Shown here: piece by piece, positions 34,901 to 43,442 of the stretch
How the letters are laid out: each line of letters starts with the position of its first letter
How positions within the stretch are numbered: position 1 is the stretch's first letter
DNA from: Actinobacteria bacterium Ga0077560
Lineage (GTDB): Bacteria > Actinomycetota > Thermoleophilia > Miltoncostaeales > Miltoncostaeaceae
Assembly (NCBI GenBank): GCA_001464275.1
Contig: LNFL01000099.1
Location: forward strand, 1 to 60,519
DNA: 60,519 nucleotides
Direction of reading: 5' to 3'
The notes under the pieces: generated by a model
Told to the model about the DNA's origin: nothing
What the model saw: only the letters and a program-made list of their open reading frames with translations
Database searches by the model: none
Program-made: the position numbers and the translations under genes

Positions 34901-35135
34901 GCCCTCGCCCCGCGTGAAGGGCGATCCGGCCGCGTCGCGGCTCACCGGCCGGCAGATGGCGGTGCTGGAACTGCTGGCCGAGGGCGCCGGCACGGATGAG
35001 ATCGCGGTCCGGCTGCAGATCACCCGCACGACGGTCGCGAACCACGTGGCGGCGATCCTGCGGCGCCTGGGTGCACGGTCACGGCTCGAGGCCGTCCACG
35101 TCGCGCGCCGCGAGGGCCTGCTCAGCGACGACTGA
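31931..35135 (+). pseudogene. Second multi-PAS/LuxR regulator, frame broken near 34229
   Basis: Paralogue of the preceding gene with the same plan: an N-terminal PAS-like domain (GLAMVCALDGRRLTVRSIAA), seven PAS domains and a LuxR HTH (LTGRQMAVLELLAEGAGTDE, TRTTVANHVAAILRRLGA, RSRLEAVHVARREGL). Reading is good from GTG 31931 through the sixth PAS entry (NAIAYEAR, about 34228). There the frame shifts, and the same domain resumes as LVHIGPNAGPLLGVEMPADP in frame to 35135. Comparison with the other PAS units indicates about seven residues, or 20 nt, are missing at the joint. As read, the protein would stop at 34570 without its HTH. All other PAS units look intact, so the break is either recent or an error. 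Confidence 0.8.
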
Positions 35136-35142
35136 CGGCGAT

Positions 35143-35161
35143 GGGCGGCGGGACGCCGCCC
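35143..35161 (+). terminator. 8-bp hairpin after the second PAS/LuxR gene
   Basis: GGGCGGCG-GGA-CGCCGCCC, perfect stem, 7 nt after the stop at 35135, no T-tract. Confidence 0.5.
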
Positions 35162-35348
35162 GGCTCGCGACGGCCCCACGATGCCGTGTCCGCCGGTGCG
35201 GCCCTGATGCCCTCGGCGCTGAACGCCACGGGCATCGGTCACGAACCGACGGTCCACGCACCGCCGCGGTCGGACGGCGCCCCGTCATCACCATGCTGGC
35301 GTGCGGCGCGGCCGGGGGCATCGGTGTTGCACCGCGTCGGGCTCCGGG

Positions 35349-35367
35349 CGGGCGCGGATGGCGCCCG
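35349..35367 (-). terminator. 7-bp hairpin after the second PAC2 gene
   Basis: CGGGCGC-GGATG-GCGCCCG lies 5 nt beyond the stop of the minus-strand PAC2 gene. The remaining 187 nt between this and the other hairpin contain nothing I can identify. Confidence 0.45.
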
Positions 35368-35372
35368 TCCGG

Positions 35373-36233
35373 TCAGGCGTCGCCCTCGCGCTCCCGCAGG
35401 TAGCGCTCCAGCTCCTCCGCCAGCTCGTCGCCGGACGGCAGGTCGGCCTCGCGGGGCGGGTCGGACTGGTCGGCCGCGGCCTCCAGCTGCCGAACCAGGT
35501 CGGTGAGCCGGGAGTCGTCGCGGACCGCCCGGTCGACCTGCCGCTCGAAGGCGGCCGCCGATGCGCGCAGCGGGGCGGTGTCGACGCCGACGCCGGTGAC
35601 CGCGGTGAAGGTCTCGGCCAGGCTCAGGGCGGCCTTCGCGTTCGGCACGCCGGCGGCGTAGTGCGCGGCCGGGGCCCACAGCGAGGTGGCCCGCAGGCCC
35701 CTGGCGGCGGCGATGTGGTGCAGCACCCCCACGATGCCCGTCGGCCCGCGGTACGAGGGGTCGCGCAGCGACAGGCGGCGCGCCAGGTCGGGATCGGTGG
35801 ACATCCCCGTCAGGCGGGCCGCGCGGGTGTGCGGGACGTCGGCGAGGAACGCGCCGAGGGTCACCACGGTCGCCGCGCCCAGCGCGGTGAGCTCGTCCAG
35901 CAGCGCGGTGCACAGGCTGCGCCAGCGCATCGACGGCTCCGGGCCGGTCACCACGAGCAGGTCGCGCGCGCCGCCGCGGGCCACCTGCACCTCGATCTCC
36001 GGCCACCGCAGCTCGTGCTGCGGGGTCGTCAGGTCGATGTGTGGCCGGGTGGCCTGCAGGTCGAAGTAGTCCTCGGGGTCCACGGCGCCCGCCCGGGTGG
36101 CGTCCAGGGCCCCGGCGATCGCCGCGGCCGCGGTGGACGCCGCCGCGCCCGCGTCGTTCCAGCCGCGGAACGCGGCCACCAGCACGGGGTCCCGCAGGTC
36201 CTGCGGCAGGTGGTCCCAGATGATCGCGCTCAT
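35373..36233 (-). CDS. PAC2 family protein, second copy
   Basis: 286-residue PAC2-domain protein, paralogous to the one at 12631-13506. Shared features are PVLVAAFRGWNDAGAAASTA, the core DLLVVTGPEPSMRWRSLCTA, VTLGAFLADVPHTRAARLTG and the acidic C-terminal helix LPSGDELAEELERYLREREG. ATG 36233 is preceded by TAGGCT with a 7-nt gap, a leaderless arrangement like that of its paralogue. The function of actinobacterial PAC2 proteins is not settled; a link to proteasome assembly or protein quality control is suggested by homology only. Confidence 0.87.
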   Translation of the reverse strand: MSAIIWDHLPQDLRDPVLVAAFRGWNDAGAAASTAAAAIAGALDATRAGAVDPEDYFDLQATRPHIDLTTPQHELRWPEIEVQVARGGARDLLVVTGPEPSMRWRSLCTALLDELTALGAATVVTLGAFLADVPHTRAARLTGMSTDPDLARRLSLRDPSYRGPTGIVGVLHHIAAARGLRATSLWAPAAHYAAGVPNAKAALSLAETFTAVTGVGVDTAPLRASAAAFERQVDRAVRDDSRLTDLVRQLEAAADQSDPPREADLPSGDELAEELERYLREREGDA

Positions 36234-36240
36234 GCGGCCA

Positions 36241-36246
36241 AGCCTA
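36241..36246 (-). promoter_or_regulatory. -10 box for leaderless second PAC2 transcript
   Basis: TAGGCT on the minus strand, 7 nt before the ATG at 36233. Confidence 0.5.
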
Positions 36247-36270
36247 CGGCGTCGGCGCCCCGCCGGGCCG

Positions 36271-37206
36271 TCAGGCCGCCGCTCCCATGGCCAGCAGCGC
36301 GGCCCCGAGCATCCCCGCCTCGGGCCCGAACCGGGCCGGCACGATGCGCGCGCCGGCGTGCGGTGGCAGAGCGCGCCGCCGGTACTCGGCCTCGGCGTGG
36401 TCCAGCAGCAGCGGCCCGGCCGCGGCCATCCCGCCGCCCAGCACGAACACCTCGGGGTTGAACACGTTCGCGAGTGCGGACATGCCCACGCCCAGCGCCC
36501 AGCCGGCCTCGGCCAGCAGGCGGGCCGCCACCGGATCGCCGGCCTGGGCCACCTCGGTGACCGTGCGCGCGTCGGCGCCCCGGTCGCGCATGGCGCGTGC
36601 GAGCGGGCCGTCGGGGTGGTCCACCGCGGCGGCCTGCGCGGCCAGCGCGACTGCGGTCCCGCTGGCGTACGCCTCCAGGCAGCCGCGGCCCGGGCAACTG
36701 CCCGGACAGGGCGGCCCGTGGGCGTCGACCACCACGTGGCCCAGCTCGGCGCCCATGCCCGTGCCGCCGTGGAAGAGCTCGCCCCCGAGGATCGCGCCGC
36801 CCCCCACGCCCGTGCCGAGCGTGAGGATGACCGCGGTGTCCGCATCCCGGGCGGCGCCCGCGCGGTGCTCGGCCAGCGCGGCGACGTTCGCGTCGTTGTC
36901 GACCACCACCCGCCGGCCGGTGCGCCGGCCGAGCTCGTCGGCGAGGACGACGCCCTCCAGGTCCAGGTTCACGCTCATCGCGATGCGGCCGCTGGGGCGC
37001 TCGACCATGGACGGCACGCCCACGCCGATGGCGCGGACCGGTGCGGTGGCGCGCATCGCCATGCCGCCGACCACGGCGGTGAGCGTCTCCAGCACCTCGT
37101 CCTGGGTGTCCGGCGTGGCGAGCCGGGCCTCGTCGATCACGTTGAGCGCGTCGTCGGTGAGGACCGCCGCGATCTTGGTGCCGCCGATGTCGATGCCGAT
37201 GAACAT
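36271..37206 (-). CDS. ROK-family sugar kinase (probable glucokinase)
   Basis: 311-residue cytoplasmic hexokinase of the ROK family, probably phosphorylating glucose with ATP (EC 2.7.1.2). It has the phosphate-binding FIGIDIGGTKIAAVL at the start, VVVDNDANVAALAE (catalytic Asp region near residue 105), LTLGTGVGGGAILGGELFHG and the ROK zinc signature GHVVVDAHG then CPGSCPGRGCLEAYASG. ATG 37206 has GGGAGG upstream and a TATCCT -10 at 37242-37237, giving a short leader. The signature has CPGSC in place of the usual C-x-C-G, a common actinobacterial variant. Other hexoses or N-acetyl sugars remain possible substrates. Confidence 0.87.
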   Translation of the reverse strand: MFIGIDIGGTKIAAVLTDDALNVIDEARLATPDTQDEVLETLTAVVGGMAMRATAPVRAIGVGVPSMVERPSGRIAMSVNLDLEGVVLADELGRRTGRRVVVDNDANVAALAEHRAGAARDADTAVILTLGTGVGGGAILGGELFHGGTGMGAELGHVVVDAHGPPCPGSCPGRGCLEAYASGTAVALAAQAAAVDHPDGPLARAMRDRGADARTVTEVAQAGDPVAARLLAEAGWALGVGMSALANVFNPEVFVLGGGMAAAGPLLLDHAEAEYRRRALPPHAGARIVPARFGPEAGMLGAALLAMGAAA

Positions 37207-37236
37207 GCCCGCCGCCTCCCGGCCCGCTGGGGCGAC

Positions 37237-37242
37237 AGGATA
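37237..37242 (-). promoter_or_regulatory. -10 box TATCCT of the ROK kinase gene
   Basis: TATCCT on the minus strand, 30 nt before the ATG at 37206, leaving a leader of about 23 nt that carries GGGAGG. Confidence 0.35.
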
Positions 37243-37247
37243 GGGCC

Positions 37248-38684
37248 TCACGCGGGCGGGGCGGACGCGGCCTCGGCGATCCTGCGCAGCATTCCCGGGA
37301 ACACGAACTGGTGGAACGGCGCCACCATGTGCCAGTACAGGCGGCCCGCGATCCCGTTCGGCTCGAAGAAGGCGGTCTGGCGGATGACCGAGCCCGTCCC
37401 GTCGGGCTCCACGCGGAACTGCAGCCAGGCCGTGCCGGGCAGCTTCATCTCGGCCACCAGCCGCAGCAGGCGGTCCTGCTCGACGGCCTCGACGCGCCAG
37501 AAGTCGACGGTGTCACCGGGAACCAGGTCCACGGGGTGCCGCCGTCCCCTGCGGGTGCCGACCCCGCCGACCAGGAGGTCGGCGAACCCCCGGACGTCCC
37601 ACAGGAACTCGCCGTAGTACCAGCCGGTGCGCCCGCCGATCCGCTGGATCGGGGCGAACGCCTGCTGCGGCGACACCTCCAGCCGGACCCACCGGGAGTC
37701 CACCAGCTGCTTCTTGAGCGGGGTGGCCGCCGCCCGGCGCCAGCGGCCGCCCGATGAGGCCGCGTCCGACCAGCGGGTGGGCGCCTCGTCGCGGTCGGCG
37801 ATGGCCTGGGCCACGGCCTCCCGCACGCCGCGGGGCCTGATGTCGGGGAAGTCCCGGAGGGCGCTCGTGTCGTGGACGATGGTCTCGTTGCGCAGCCCGT
37901 CGATCATCTTCCGGGCCACGCGGGCGTACACCGGCGTCACCAGGCCCAGCCACAGGCTCGACAGGCGGGGGCTCAGCACCGGCACCCGCAGGACCCGGAA
38001 GGTGAGGCCCCGCTGCCGGGCGTACTCGGACATGATCGCCTCGTACGAGAGGCGGTCCGGTCCGCCGATCTCGTAGGTGGCGTTCGCCGGCGCCGGGAGC
38101 GCGGCGGCGGCCATGAGGTAGGCGATGACGTCGTCGATGGCGATGGGCTGCGTGAGCGTCCCCACCCACCTCGGGGTGACCATCATGGGCAGCTGCTTCA
38201 CCAGGGCGCGCATGACCTCGAAGGACAGGCTCCCCGAGCCGATGACGATGCCGGCCCGCAGCTCCACCACGGGGAGGCCGGTCGAGCGCAGCACCCGGCC
38301 CACCTCGTGCCGGCTGGCGAGATGGTCGCTCAGGTCGCCGCCGCTCCCCAGCCCGCCCAGGTAGACGATGCGCCGCACGCCGGCCTCCAGGGCGGCCTTG
38401 GCGAAGTTCTGCGCGGCGATGCGGTCGTCGTCGGCGAACGCGCCGCGCGAGCCCATGGAGTGGACCAGGTAGAAGGCCACGTCCGTGCCGCGCATCGCGT
38501 CCGCCAGCCCGTCGGGCGCCAGCAGGTCCGCCGAGACCACCTCGGTGTCCGGGCCCACGCGTCCGGTGAGCGACTCCGGCCGCCGGGTGAGGCACCGCAC
38601 GGGCATGCCGCGCGCTTCGAGCTCGGTCAGGAGGCGCCCACCCACGTAGCCGGTGGGGCCGGTCAGCAGCACGCGCCCGGTCAC
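37248..38684 (-). CDS. NAD(P)-binding SDR-type oxidoreductase with DUF2867 domain
   Basis: 478-residue two-domain protein. Residues about 1-290 are an atypical short-chain-dehydrogenase/NmrA-like Rossmann domain (VLLTGPTGYVGGRLLTELEA, VVSADLLAPDGLADAM, VAFYLVHSMGS, RIVYLGGLGS) without a classical Tyr-xxx-Lys pair. Residues about 330-475 are DUF2867, an SRPBCC-like fold (WYYGEFLWDVRGFADLLVGG, VDFWRVEAVEQDRLLRLVAE, RQTAFFEPNGIAGRLYWHMV). GTG 38684 is 6 nt after TACTCT, a leaderless start. The fusion is common in Actinomycetota and its substrate is unknown. Its stop overlaps the upstream edge of the ROK gene region. Confidence 0.82.
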   Translation of the reverse strand: MTGRVLLTGPTGYVGGRLLTELEARGMPVRCLTRRPESLTGRVGPDTEVVSADLLAPDGLADAMRGTDVAFYLVHSMGSRGAFADDDRIAAQNFAKAALEAGVRRIVYLGGLGSGGDLSDHLASRHEVGRVLRSTGLPVVELRAGIVIGSGSLSFEVMRALVKQLPMMVTPRWVGTLTQPIAIDDVIAYLMAAAALPAPANATYEIGGPDRLSYEAIMSEYARQRGLTFRVLRVPVLSPRLSSLWLGLVTPVYARVARKMIDGLRNETIVHDTSALRDFPDIRPRGVREAVAQAIADRDEAPTRWSDAASSGGRWRRAAATPLKKQLVDSRWVRLEVSPQQAFAPIQRIGGRTGWYYGEFLWDVRGFADLLVGGVGTRRGRRHPVDLVPGDTVDFWRVEAVEQDRLLRLVAEMKLPGTAWLQFRVEPDGTGSVIRQTAFFEPNGIAGRLYWHMVAPFHQFVFPGMLRRIAEAASAPPA

Positions 38685-38690
38685 CCGTCG

Positions 38691-38696
38691 AGAGTA
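38691..38696 (-). promoter_or_regulatory. -10 box for leaderless SDR/DUF2867 transcript
   Basis: TACTCT on the minus strand, 6 nt before the GTG at 38684. Confidence 0.5.
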
Positions 38697-38733
38697 GCGC
38701 GTCCTGGCCGTCCCGCCAGACGCACCCGCGGCG

Positions 38734-41124
38734 TCATCCGAGCCGGGCGGCCAGCGCGCGCAGCCGCGCCGACGGCGGGGCGAAGCGGTCGTCGGTGATC
38801 CACAGGCCGCCGATCGCCAGGGCCGCACCCAGCAGGGCGGCGGTGAAGGCGAACGGGTTGGGTCGGTCCACCTCGAAGAACTCGCTCGCCGGTGCCCAGC
38901 TCAGGGCCATGGCGTAGGCCACCAGCATGAGGCCGCACAGCAGCGAGACCCACCGCAGCCGGCGGGCGCTCGCCCCCTGGCCCTCCAGGATCAGCACGAA
39001 GTAGAGGCCGATGAGGATGAGGGTGGTCACCGCGACGGTCCGTGCCTCGGTGAGGCTGGTCTCGAGCACGTTCAGGGCGATCAGGAACCCGGCCACCACC
39101 CCCAGGCCGGCGGCGACCCCCGCGGGCACGGCGAACCGCGCGACGTCACGCATGAAGCGGTCGCTGCGCCATGGCCCCTCCGACGGCGCCAGGGCGAGCA
39201 CGAACGCCGGGATCCCGATGGTGAGCGCCGAGGCGAGCGTGAGGTGGCGGGGCAGGAAGGGGTAGGTCGTGGGGCTGAGGCCGATCGTGAGGATCAGGAA
39301 CGCCGCGAGCACCGACTTCGCCACGAAGAGCTTGGCGACCCGCTGCAGGTTGCGCAGCACGGTGCGGCCCTCACCGATCATGGGCGGGATGGACTCGAAG
39401 CCGCCGCGCACCAGCACCAGGTCGGCGACCGTGCGGGCCATGTCGGCGGCCGACGCCGGGGTGATCGACACGCGGGCGGCCTTGAGGGCCGGCACGTCGT
39501 TGACCCCGTCGCCCATCATCGCCACCGAGTGGCCGTCCTGGCCCAGCGCCTCGACGATGCGCCGCTTCTCCTGCGGCGGGGTGCGGCCCACCACGCCGGC
39601 CTCCATGACCGCGGCGCGCAGCTCGTACGCGCCCTCCGGCAGGTGGCGCCCGTCCAGCGGGATGTCGCCCACCGGGATGCCGCTGTCCCGGGCGATGGCC
39701 CGGACGGTGGCGGGATCGTCGCCGGAGATCACCACCGGGCGCACGCCCTCGCCCCGCAGGAAGGCGATGGCCTCGGGCACCGCCGCGCGCAGGCGCTCGG
39801 CGATGACCAGCAGCCCCAGCGGCTCGGCGCCCGCCGGAGGGGCGCCGTCCGGCCCGGGATCGCCGAGCGGCCCGGCGGTCTCGGCCAGCGCGAGCACCCG
39901 ACGGCCGGCGGCGGCCTCCCGGCCGGCGCGCTCGCGCAGGGCGACGGCGCCCGCGGGCAGCACCACGTCCGGCGCCCCCAGCACCAGGGTGCGCCCGCCC
40001 ACCCGCAGCCCGCTCCACATGCGGCGCGAGGAGAACGCCACGACGTGCTCCGGCGCCGCGGGCTCCGCCGGAAACGCCTCGCCGATGGCCACCACCACCG
40101 GGTCGGCGTCGCCGGAGGACGCCGCGTACCTGCCGGCGGCCGCGGCGAGGGCCTCCGGGGCGACGCCGTCGGCGGGGACGGTGTCCACCAGCCGCAGGGC
40201 GTCCTCGGTGAGCGTGCCGGTCTTGTCCAGGCACAGCACGTCCGCGGAGCTCAGGGACTCGATGGCCGACAGCTGCTGGGCCAGGGCGCCGCGCCGCGAC
40301 ATGCGCAGGGTCGAGACCGCGTAGGCCAGGCTGGTGAGCAGGATGAGCCCCTCGGGGACGAGGGTGACCACCCCGGCGGTCGCCTCGGCGACCGCCTCGT
40401 GGGCCGGGAGGTCCTGTCGCAGCAGGGCGACGGCGAACGCCAGACCCAGCGGGACCATGATGGCCACCAGCACCATCAGCAGCCGGTTCACCTGCGCCTG
40501 CAGCGGGGAGATGGCGTGCCGGAACTCCCGGGCCTCGCCGGCGATGCGCTGCGCGTAGCTGTCGGCGCCCACGGCCTCGGCCAGGTAGGTGCCGGAGCCC
40601 TCGGCCACGAAGCACCCGGCGCGGATCTCATCGCCGGCCGCGCGCGGGACCGGCAGCGACTCGCCGGTGAGCGCCGACTCGTCCAGCGCCAGCCCGTCGG
40701 TGGCCGCGACCCTCCCGTCGGCGACGATCTGGTCACCGGCGCCGACCGCGAGCAGGTCGCCGGGCACGACCTCGCCCACCGGGATCCGGCGCCGCGCGCC
40801 GTCGCGGACCACGGTGGCGACCGGGGTGACCAGGGCGGCGAGGCGGTCCAGGGCGCGCTTGGAGCGCAGCTCCTGGAGGATTCCGATGCCGGAGTTGCCC
40901 ACGAGGACGGCCACGAACAGGGCGTCGCGCCAGTCGCCGGCGACCAGCGTGAGCGTGCCGAACACGGCCAGCACGAGGTTGAACAGCGTGAGCGTGTTCG
41001 CCCGCACGATGCTGCGCGTGCTGCGGCTGGTGGCCGGGGGTTCCGGCGGCCCGCCGCGGGCGGCCAGCCGCCGCGCGGCCTCCTGCTCGGTCAGGCCGCG
41101 CCCGTCTGTGATCGTCGTCTCCAC
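38734..41124 (-). CDS. ctpE: P-type cation ATPase, CtpE-like
   Basis: 796-residue membrane pump similar to mycobacterial CtpE, a P-type ATPase linked to calcium uptake. Landmarks: ANTLTLFNLVLAVFGTLTLV (TM1), VGNSGIGILQELRSKRALDR, actuator DESALTGESLPV, TM4 VTLVPEGLILLTSLAYAV, phosphorylation VLCLDKTGTLTED and hinge MMGDGVNDVPALKAARVSI. The C-terminal part has six spans. The N-domain HP motif is not obvious. The start GTG 41124 lies after GGAG. It is divergent from the ligase/acyltransferase operon across 189 nt. Symbol by similarity; ion specificity is not proven here. Confidence 0.85.
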   Translation of the reverse strand: METTITDGRGLTEQEAARRLAARGGPPEPPATSRSTRSIVRANTLTLFNLVLAVFGTLTLVAGDWRDALFVAVLVGNSGIGILQELRSKRALDRLAALVTPVATVVRDGARRRIPVGEVVPGDLLAVGAGDQIVADGRVAATDGLALDESALTGESLPVPRAAGDEIRAGCFVAEGSGTYLAEAVGADSYAQRIAGEAREFRHAISPLQAQVNRLLMVLVAIMVPLGLAFAVALLRQDLPAHEAVAEATAGVVTLVPEGLILLTSLAYAVSTLRMSRRGALAQQLSAIESLSSADVLCLDKTGTLTEDALRLVDTVPADGVAPEALAAAAGRYAASSGDADPVVVAIGEAFPAEPAAPEHVVAFSSRRMWSGLRVGGRTLVLGAPDVVLPAGAVALRERAGREAAAGRRVLALAETAGPLGDPGPDGAPPAGAEPLGLLVIAERLRAAVPEAIAFLRGEGVRPVVISGDDPATVRAIARDSGIPVGDIPLDGRHLPEGAYELRAAVMEAGVVGRTPPQEKRRIVEALGQDGHSVAMMGDGVNDVPALKAARVSITPASAADMARTVADLVLVRGGFESIPPMIGEGRTVLRNLQRVAKLFVAKSVLAAFLILTIGLSPTTYPFLPRHLTLASALTIGIPAFVLALAPSEGPWRSDRFMRDVARFAVPAGVAAGLGVVAGFLIALNVLETSLTEARTVAVTTLILIGLYFVLILEGQGASARRLRWVSLLCGLMLVAYAMALSWAPASEFFEVDRPNPFAFTAALLGAALAIGGLWITDDRFAPPSARLRALAARLG

Positions 41125-41313
41125 CGCTCCGATCGTCGCACGTGGCGCCGGACGGCGGACCGGCCGGTGGTCATCAGGAAAACCGACGAATTATGCGGTT
41201 GCGCGGCGGCCGCGGTTGAGATGTAAGGGGAATGTGAAAGGGTCGCGGCGCCGCGGGCCGGGATGCCCGGGGCGGCGGCCCGGAGGGTCGCCAACCGGGG
41301 AGGGGAGCGAGCG

Positions 41314-42711
41314 ATGTCCGTCACGCGGATGGATGGTCTGCGCGCGGGGACGGCCGCGGGGACGGCCGTGGGGCCGGAGCCGCCCGAGGCCGCATGGGAG
41401 GCGTTCCGCCGTGCGGCGGAGTCGGCCCCCGCGTACCGGGAGGTGCTCCGAGCGGCGGGGATCGACCCCGCCTCCGAGCGGGACTGGGACGCCGTCCCGG
41501 TGCTCTCCCGCCGGACGGTCTTCGCCCGGGGTGCGGCCGGCTGGCTCGCCCACGGCGGCATCACCGACGCGGTGGAGATCGTGTGCTCCAGCGGGCAGTC
41601 CGGGCCGCCGTTCGCGATGGGCCTGTCGGGGGCGGGGGCGGCGGACCGCATGCGCGAGCGGGTGGACGGGCTCCTCACCGCGCTCGGCGCCGGCCCGGGC
41701 AGCCCGTCGCTGCTGGTGAACGCGCTGCCGATGGGCATCTCGGTGCCCAGCGACCTGGCGACGTGCGCCACGCCGTCGGTGCATCCGGAGATGGCCCTGC
41801 ACGTGCTCACCTGCCTCGCGCCGGCCTTCGACCGCGTGCTGCTGGTGGCCGAGCCGCTCTTCCTGGCCGAGCTGGCCCGCCGCTGGGCGGCGCACGGCCC
41901 CGTGCATCCCGAGACCTGGATCGTCACGGGCGGCGAGCCGGTGGCCGAGGCGTGGCGCGGCCACGTGTGCCGGCTGCTGGGCTTGGACGTCCACCGCGTC
42001 ACGATCTCCATGGGCGCCGCGGAGGTGGGCCTCCACCTGCTGCACGAGGTGCCCGAGCTCGCCCTGGCCCGGTCGATCGCGGCGGCCGACCCCGTGGGGG
42101 CGGCGCGGGGCACCTGGGGCGAACTGTGCGACGGGGCGTACGTGCCGGCCCTGCTCACGTACGACCCCTCGCGCCTGCACGTGGAGACCCGCCCGGACGC
42201 CACGGGGATCCCGCGGCTGCTGGTGACCACCCTGGAGGACGTGCCGCTGCCGCTCATCCGCTACGACCTGGGCGACGTGGCGATGGTGCTCGGCGACGAC
42301 GCGAGCGCGGCGCTGGCGGCGCGCACCGGCGTGCCGCTGCCCGCGCCGCTGGTGGCGCTCGCCGGCCGGGGCGCCCACCTGCGCACCGCATCCGGAGCGC
42401 GCGTGCGGCCCGAGGCGGTGCGCGAGCGGCTGTTCGGGGACGCCCGCCTGGCCGGGGACCTCACGGGCCGCTTCCGGCTGCGGGCCACGGATGCCGGCGA
42501 GGTGCTGGAGTGCCACCTGGAGGCGCGCGAGCGCACCGCGCCCGGACCGGGGGTGGAGGCGGCGCTGGGGGACCTCGAGCGGTGGCTGTGGGAGCTGGGC
42601 GGCGTGCCCACCCGGGTGGTCCGTCACGGCGCGGGCGCGTACCCGTACCACCCCGAGGGCGACTGGACCCACAAGGCCCGCTATCTCGACCCCGAGGTGG
42701 CCGCGGCATGA
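41314..42711 (+). CDS. Acyl-adenylating enzyme of the PaaK/LuxE-like class
   Basis: 465-residue protein of the phenylacetate-CoA ligase/acyl-protein synthetase branch of the ANL superfamily. It would adenylate a carboxylic acid and pass it to CoA or another acceptor. Seen are YREVLRAAGI near the start, the P-loop-like IVCSSGQSGPPF near residue 90, the A5-like SMGAAEVGLHLLHE near 232, ALLTYDPSRLHVET, and VPLPLIRYDLGDVAMV where PaaK proteins have a conserved RYxxGD. The C-terminal lid is short, ending in WTHKARYLDPEV. ATG 41314 is set by AGGGGAG upstream. Its stop overlaps the next gene's ATG (ATGA), so the two products likely act together. Substrate unknown. Confidence 0.7.
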   Translation: MSVTRMDGLRAGTAAGTAVGPEPPEAAWEAFRRAAESAPAYREVLRAAGIDPASERDWDAVPVLSRRTVFARGAAGWLAHGGITDAVEIVCSSGQSGPPFAMGLSGAGAADRMRERVDGLLTALGAGPGSPSLLVNALPMGISVPSDLATCATPSVHPEMALHVLTCLAPAFDRVLLVAEPLFLAELARRWAAHGPVHPETWIVTGGEPVAEAWRGHVCRLLGLDVHRVTISMGAAEVGLHLLHEVPELALARSIAAADPVGAARGTWGELCDGAYVPALLTYDPSRLHVETRPDATGIPRLLVTTLEDVPLPLIRYDLGDVAMVLGDDASAALAARTGVPLPAPLVALAGRGAHLRTASGARVRPEAVRERLFGDARLAGDLTGRFRLRATDAGEVLECHLEARERTAPGPGVEAALGDLERWLWELGGVPTRVVRHGAGAYPYHPEGDWTHKARYLDPEVAAA

Positions 42712-43442
42712 ACGGTCTGACGGTGGTGCTCTCGGACCAGCTGGCCGAGATCGACCAGGCCATGGCGCTGGTCCACGACGGCTTCGTGGAGTCGGGGTTC
42801 ATGGAGCCCGAGGCGTCGGGACGGCGGGCGATCCCGCACTATCTGACGCCCGGGACGTTCTTCGCGCTGGCGTTCCTGGGCGGCGTGCCCATCGGCGCCA
42901 TGTCGGTGATCCCCGACGGTCCGTGGGGGCTCCCGTCGCACCACACCTTCGCCGAGGAGTTCGCGGCTGCGGCGCAGATGGGCCCGACGGTGGAGGTGGG
43001 GTCCCTGGTCGTCGCCGCCGGGCACCGCTCGATGACGCGCCAGGTGTTCATGCACCAGGTGGCCGGGGTGATCCGCGTGCTCACCGCGCGGGGCGACAAC
43101 CCGGTGCCGGTGATCACCGTGGCGCCCGAGCAGGAGCGCTTCTACACGGCGGTCTTCGGCCTGGCCAGGGTCGGGATCGAGCGCCCGCTCTACGGTGCGC
43201 CCGCGGTGGCGCTGGCCGGCACCATCGAGCGGGTCGCCGAGCACGTCTTCTCCGGGCAGACGATGGCACGACGGACCATGGCGGGACTCATCTCGGACCC
43301 GGCGCCCCCGTGGTTGCGCAACCGCCTGGCGGACCGCAGCCCCGACCCGGTGCCGCTCCCGTCCTGGCTGGTCCCGGTGCGCGAGGCGGTCGGACGCGGC
43401 GGCGCCTCCACCCTCCGCTCAGGCGCCGCCGAGCCCGCCTGA
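42708..43442 (+). CDS. FeeM-like N-acyl amino acid synthase (GNAT/autoinducer-synthase fold)
   Basis: 244-residue acyltransferase resembling FeeM and related N-acyl amino acid synthases, which share a fold with LuxI-type autoinducer synthases and GNAT enzymes. Matching segments are AMALVHDGFVESGFMEPEAS then IPHYLTPGTFFALAFLGGVP, IGAMSVIPDGPWGLPSHHTF and the core VEVGSLVVAAGHRS. VITVAPEQERFYTAVFGL matches the final strand-helix. Members join a fatty acyl group to an amino acid or amine. It is translationally coupled to the acyl-activating enzyme upstream (ATGA). Its last 24 nt overlap the end of the convergent EAL gene. Product and acyl source are inferred only. Confidence 0.7.
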   Translation: MNGLTVVLSDQLAEIDQAMALVHDGFVESGFMEPEASGRRAIPHYLTPGTFFALAFLGGVPIGAMSVIPDGPWGLPSHHTFAEEFAAAAQMGPTVEVGSLVVAAGHRSMTRQVFMHQVAGVIRVLTARGDNPVPVITVAPEQERFYTAVFGLARVGIERPLYGAPAVALAGTIERVAEHVFSGQTMARRTMAGLISDPAPPWLRNRLADRSPDPVPLPSWLVPVREAVGRGGASTLRSGAAEPA

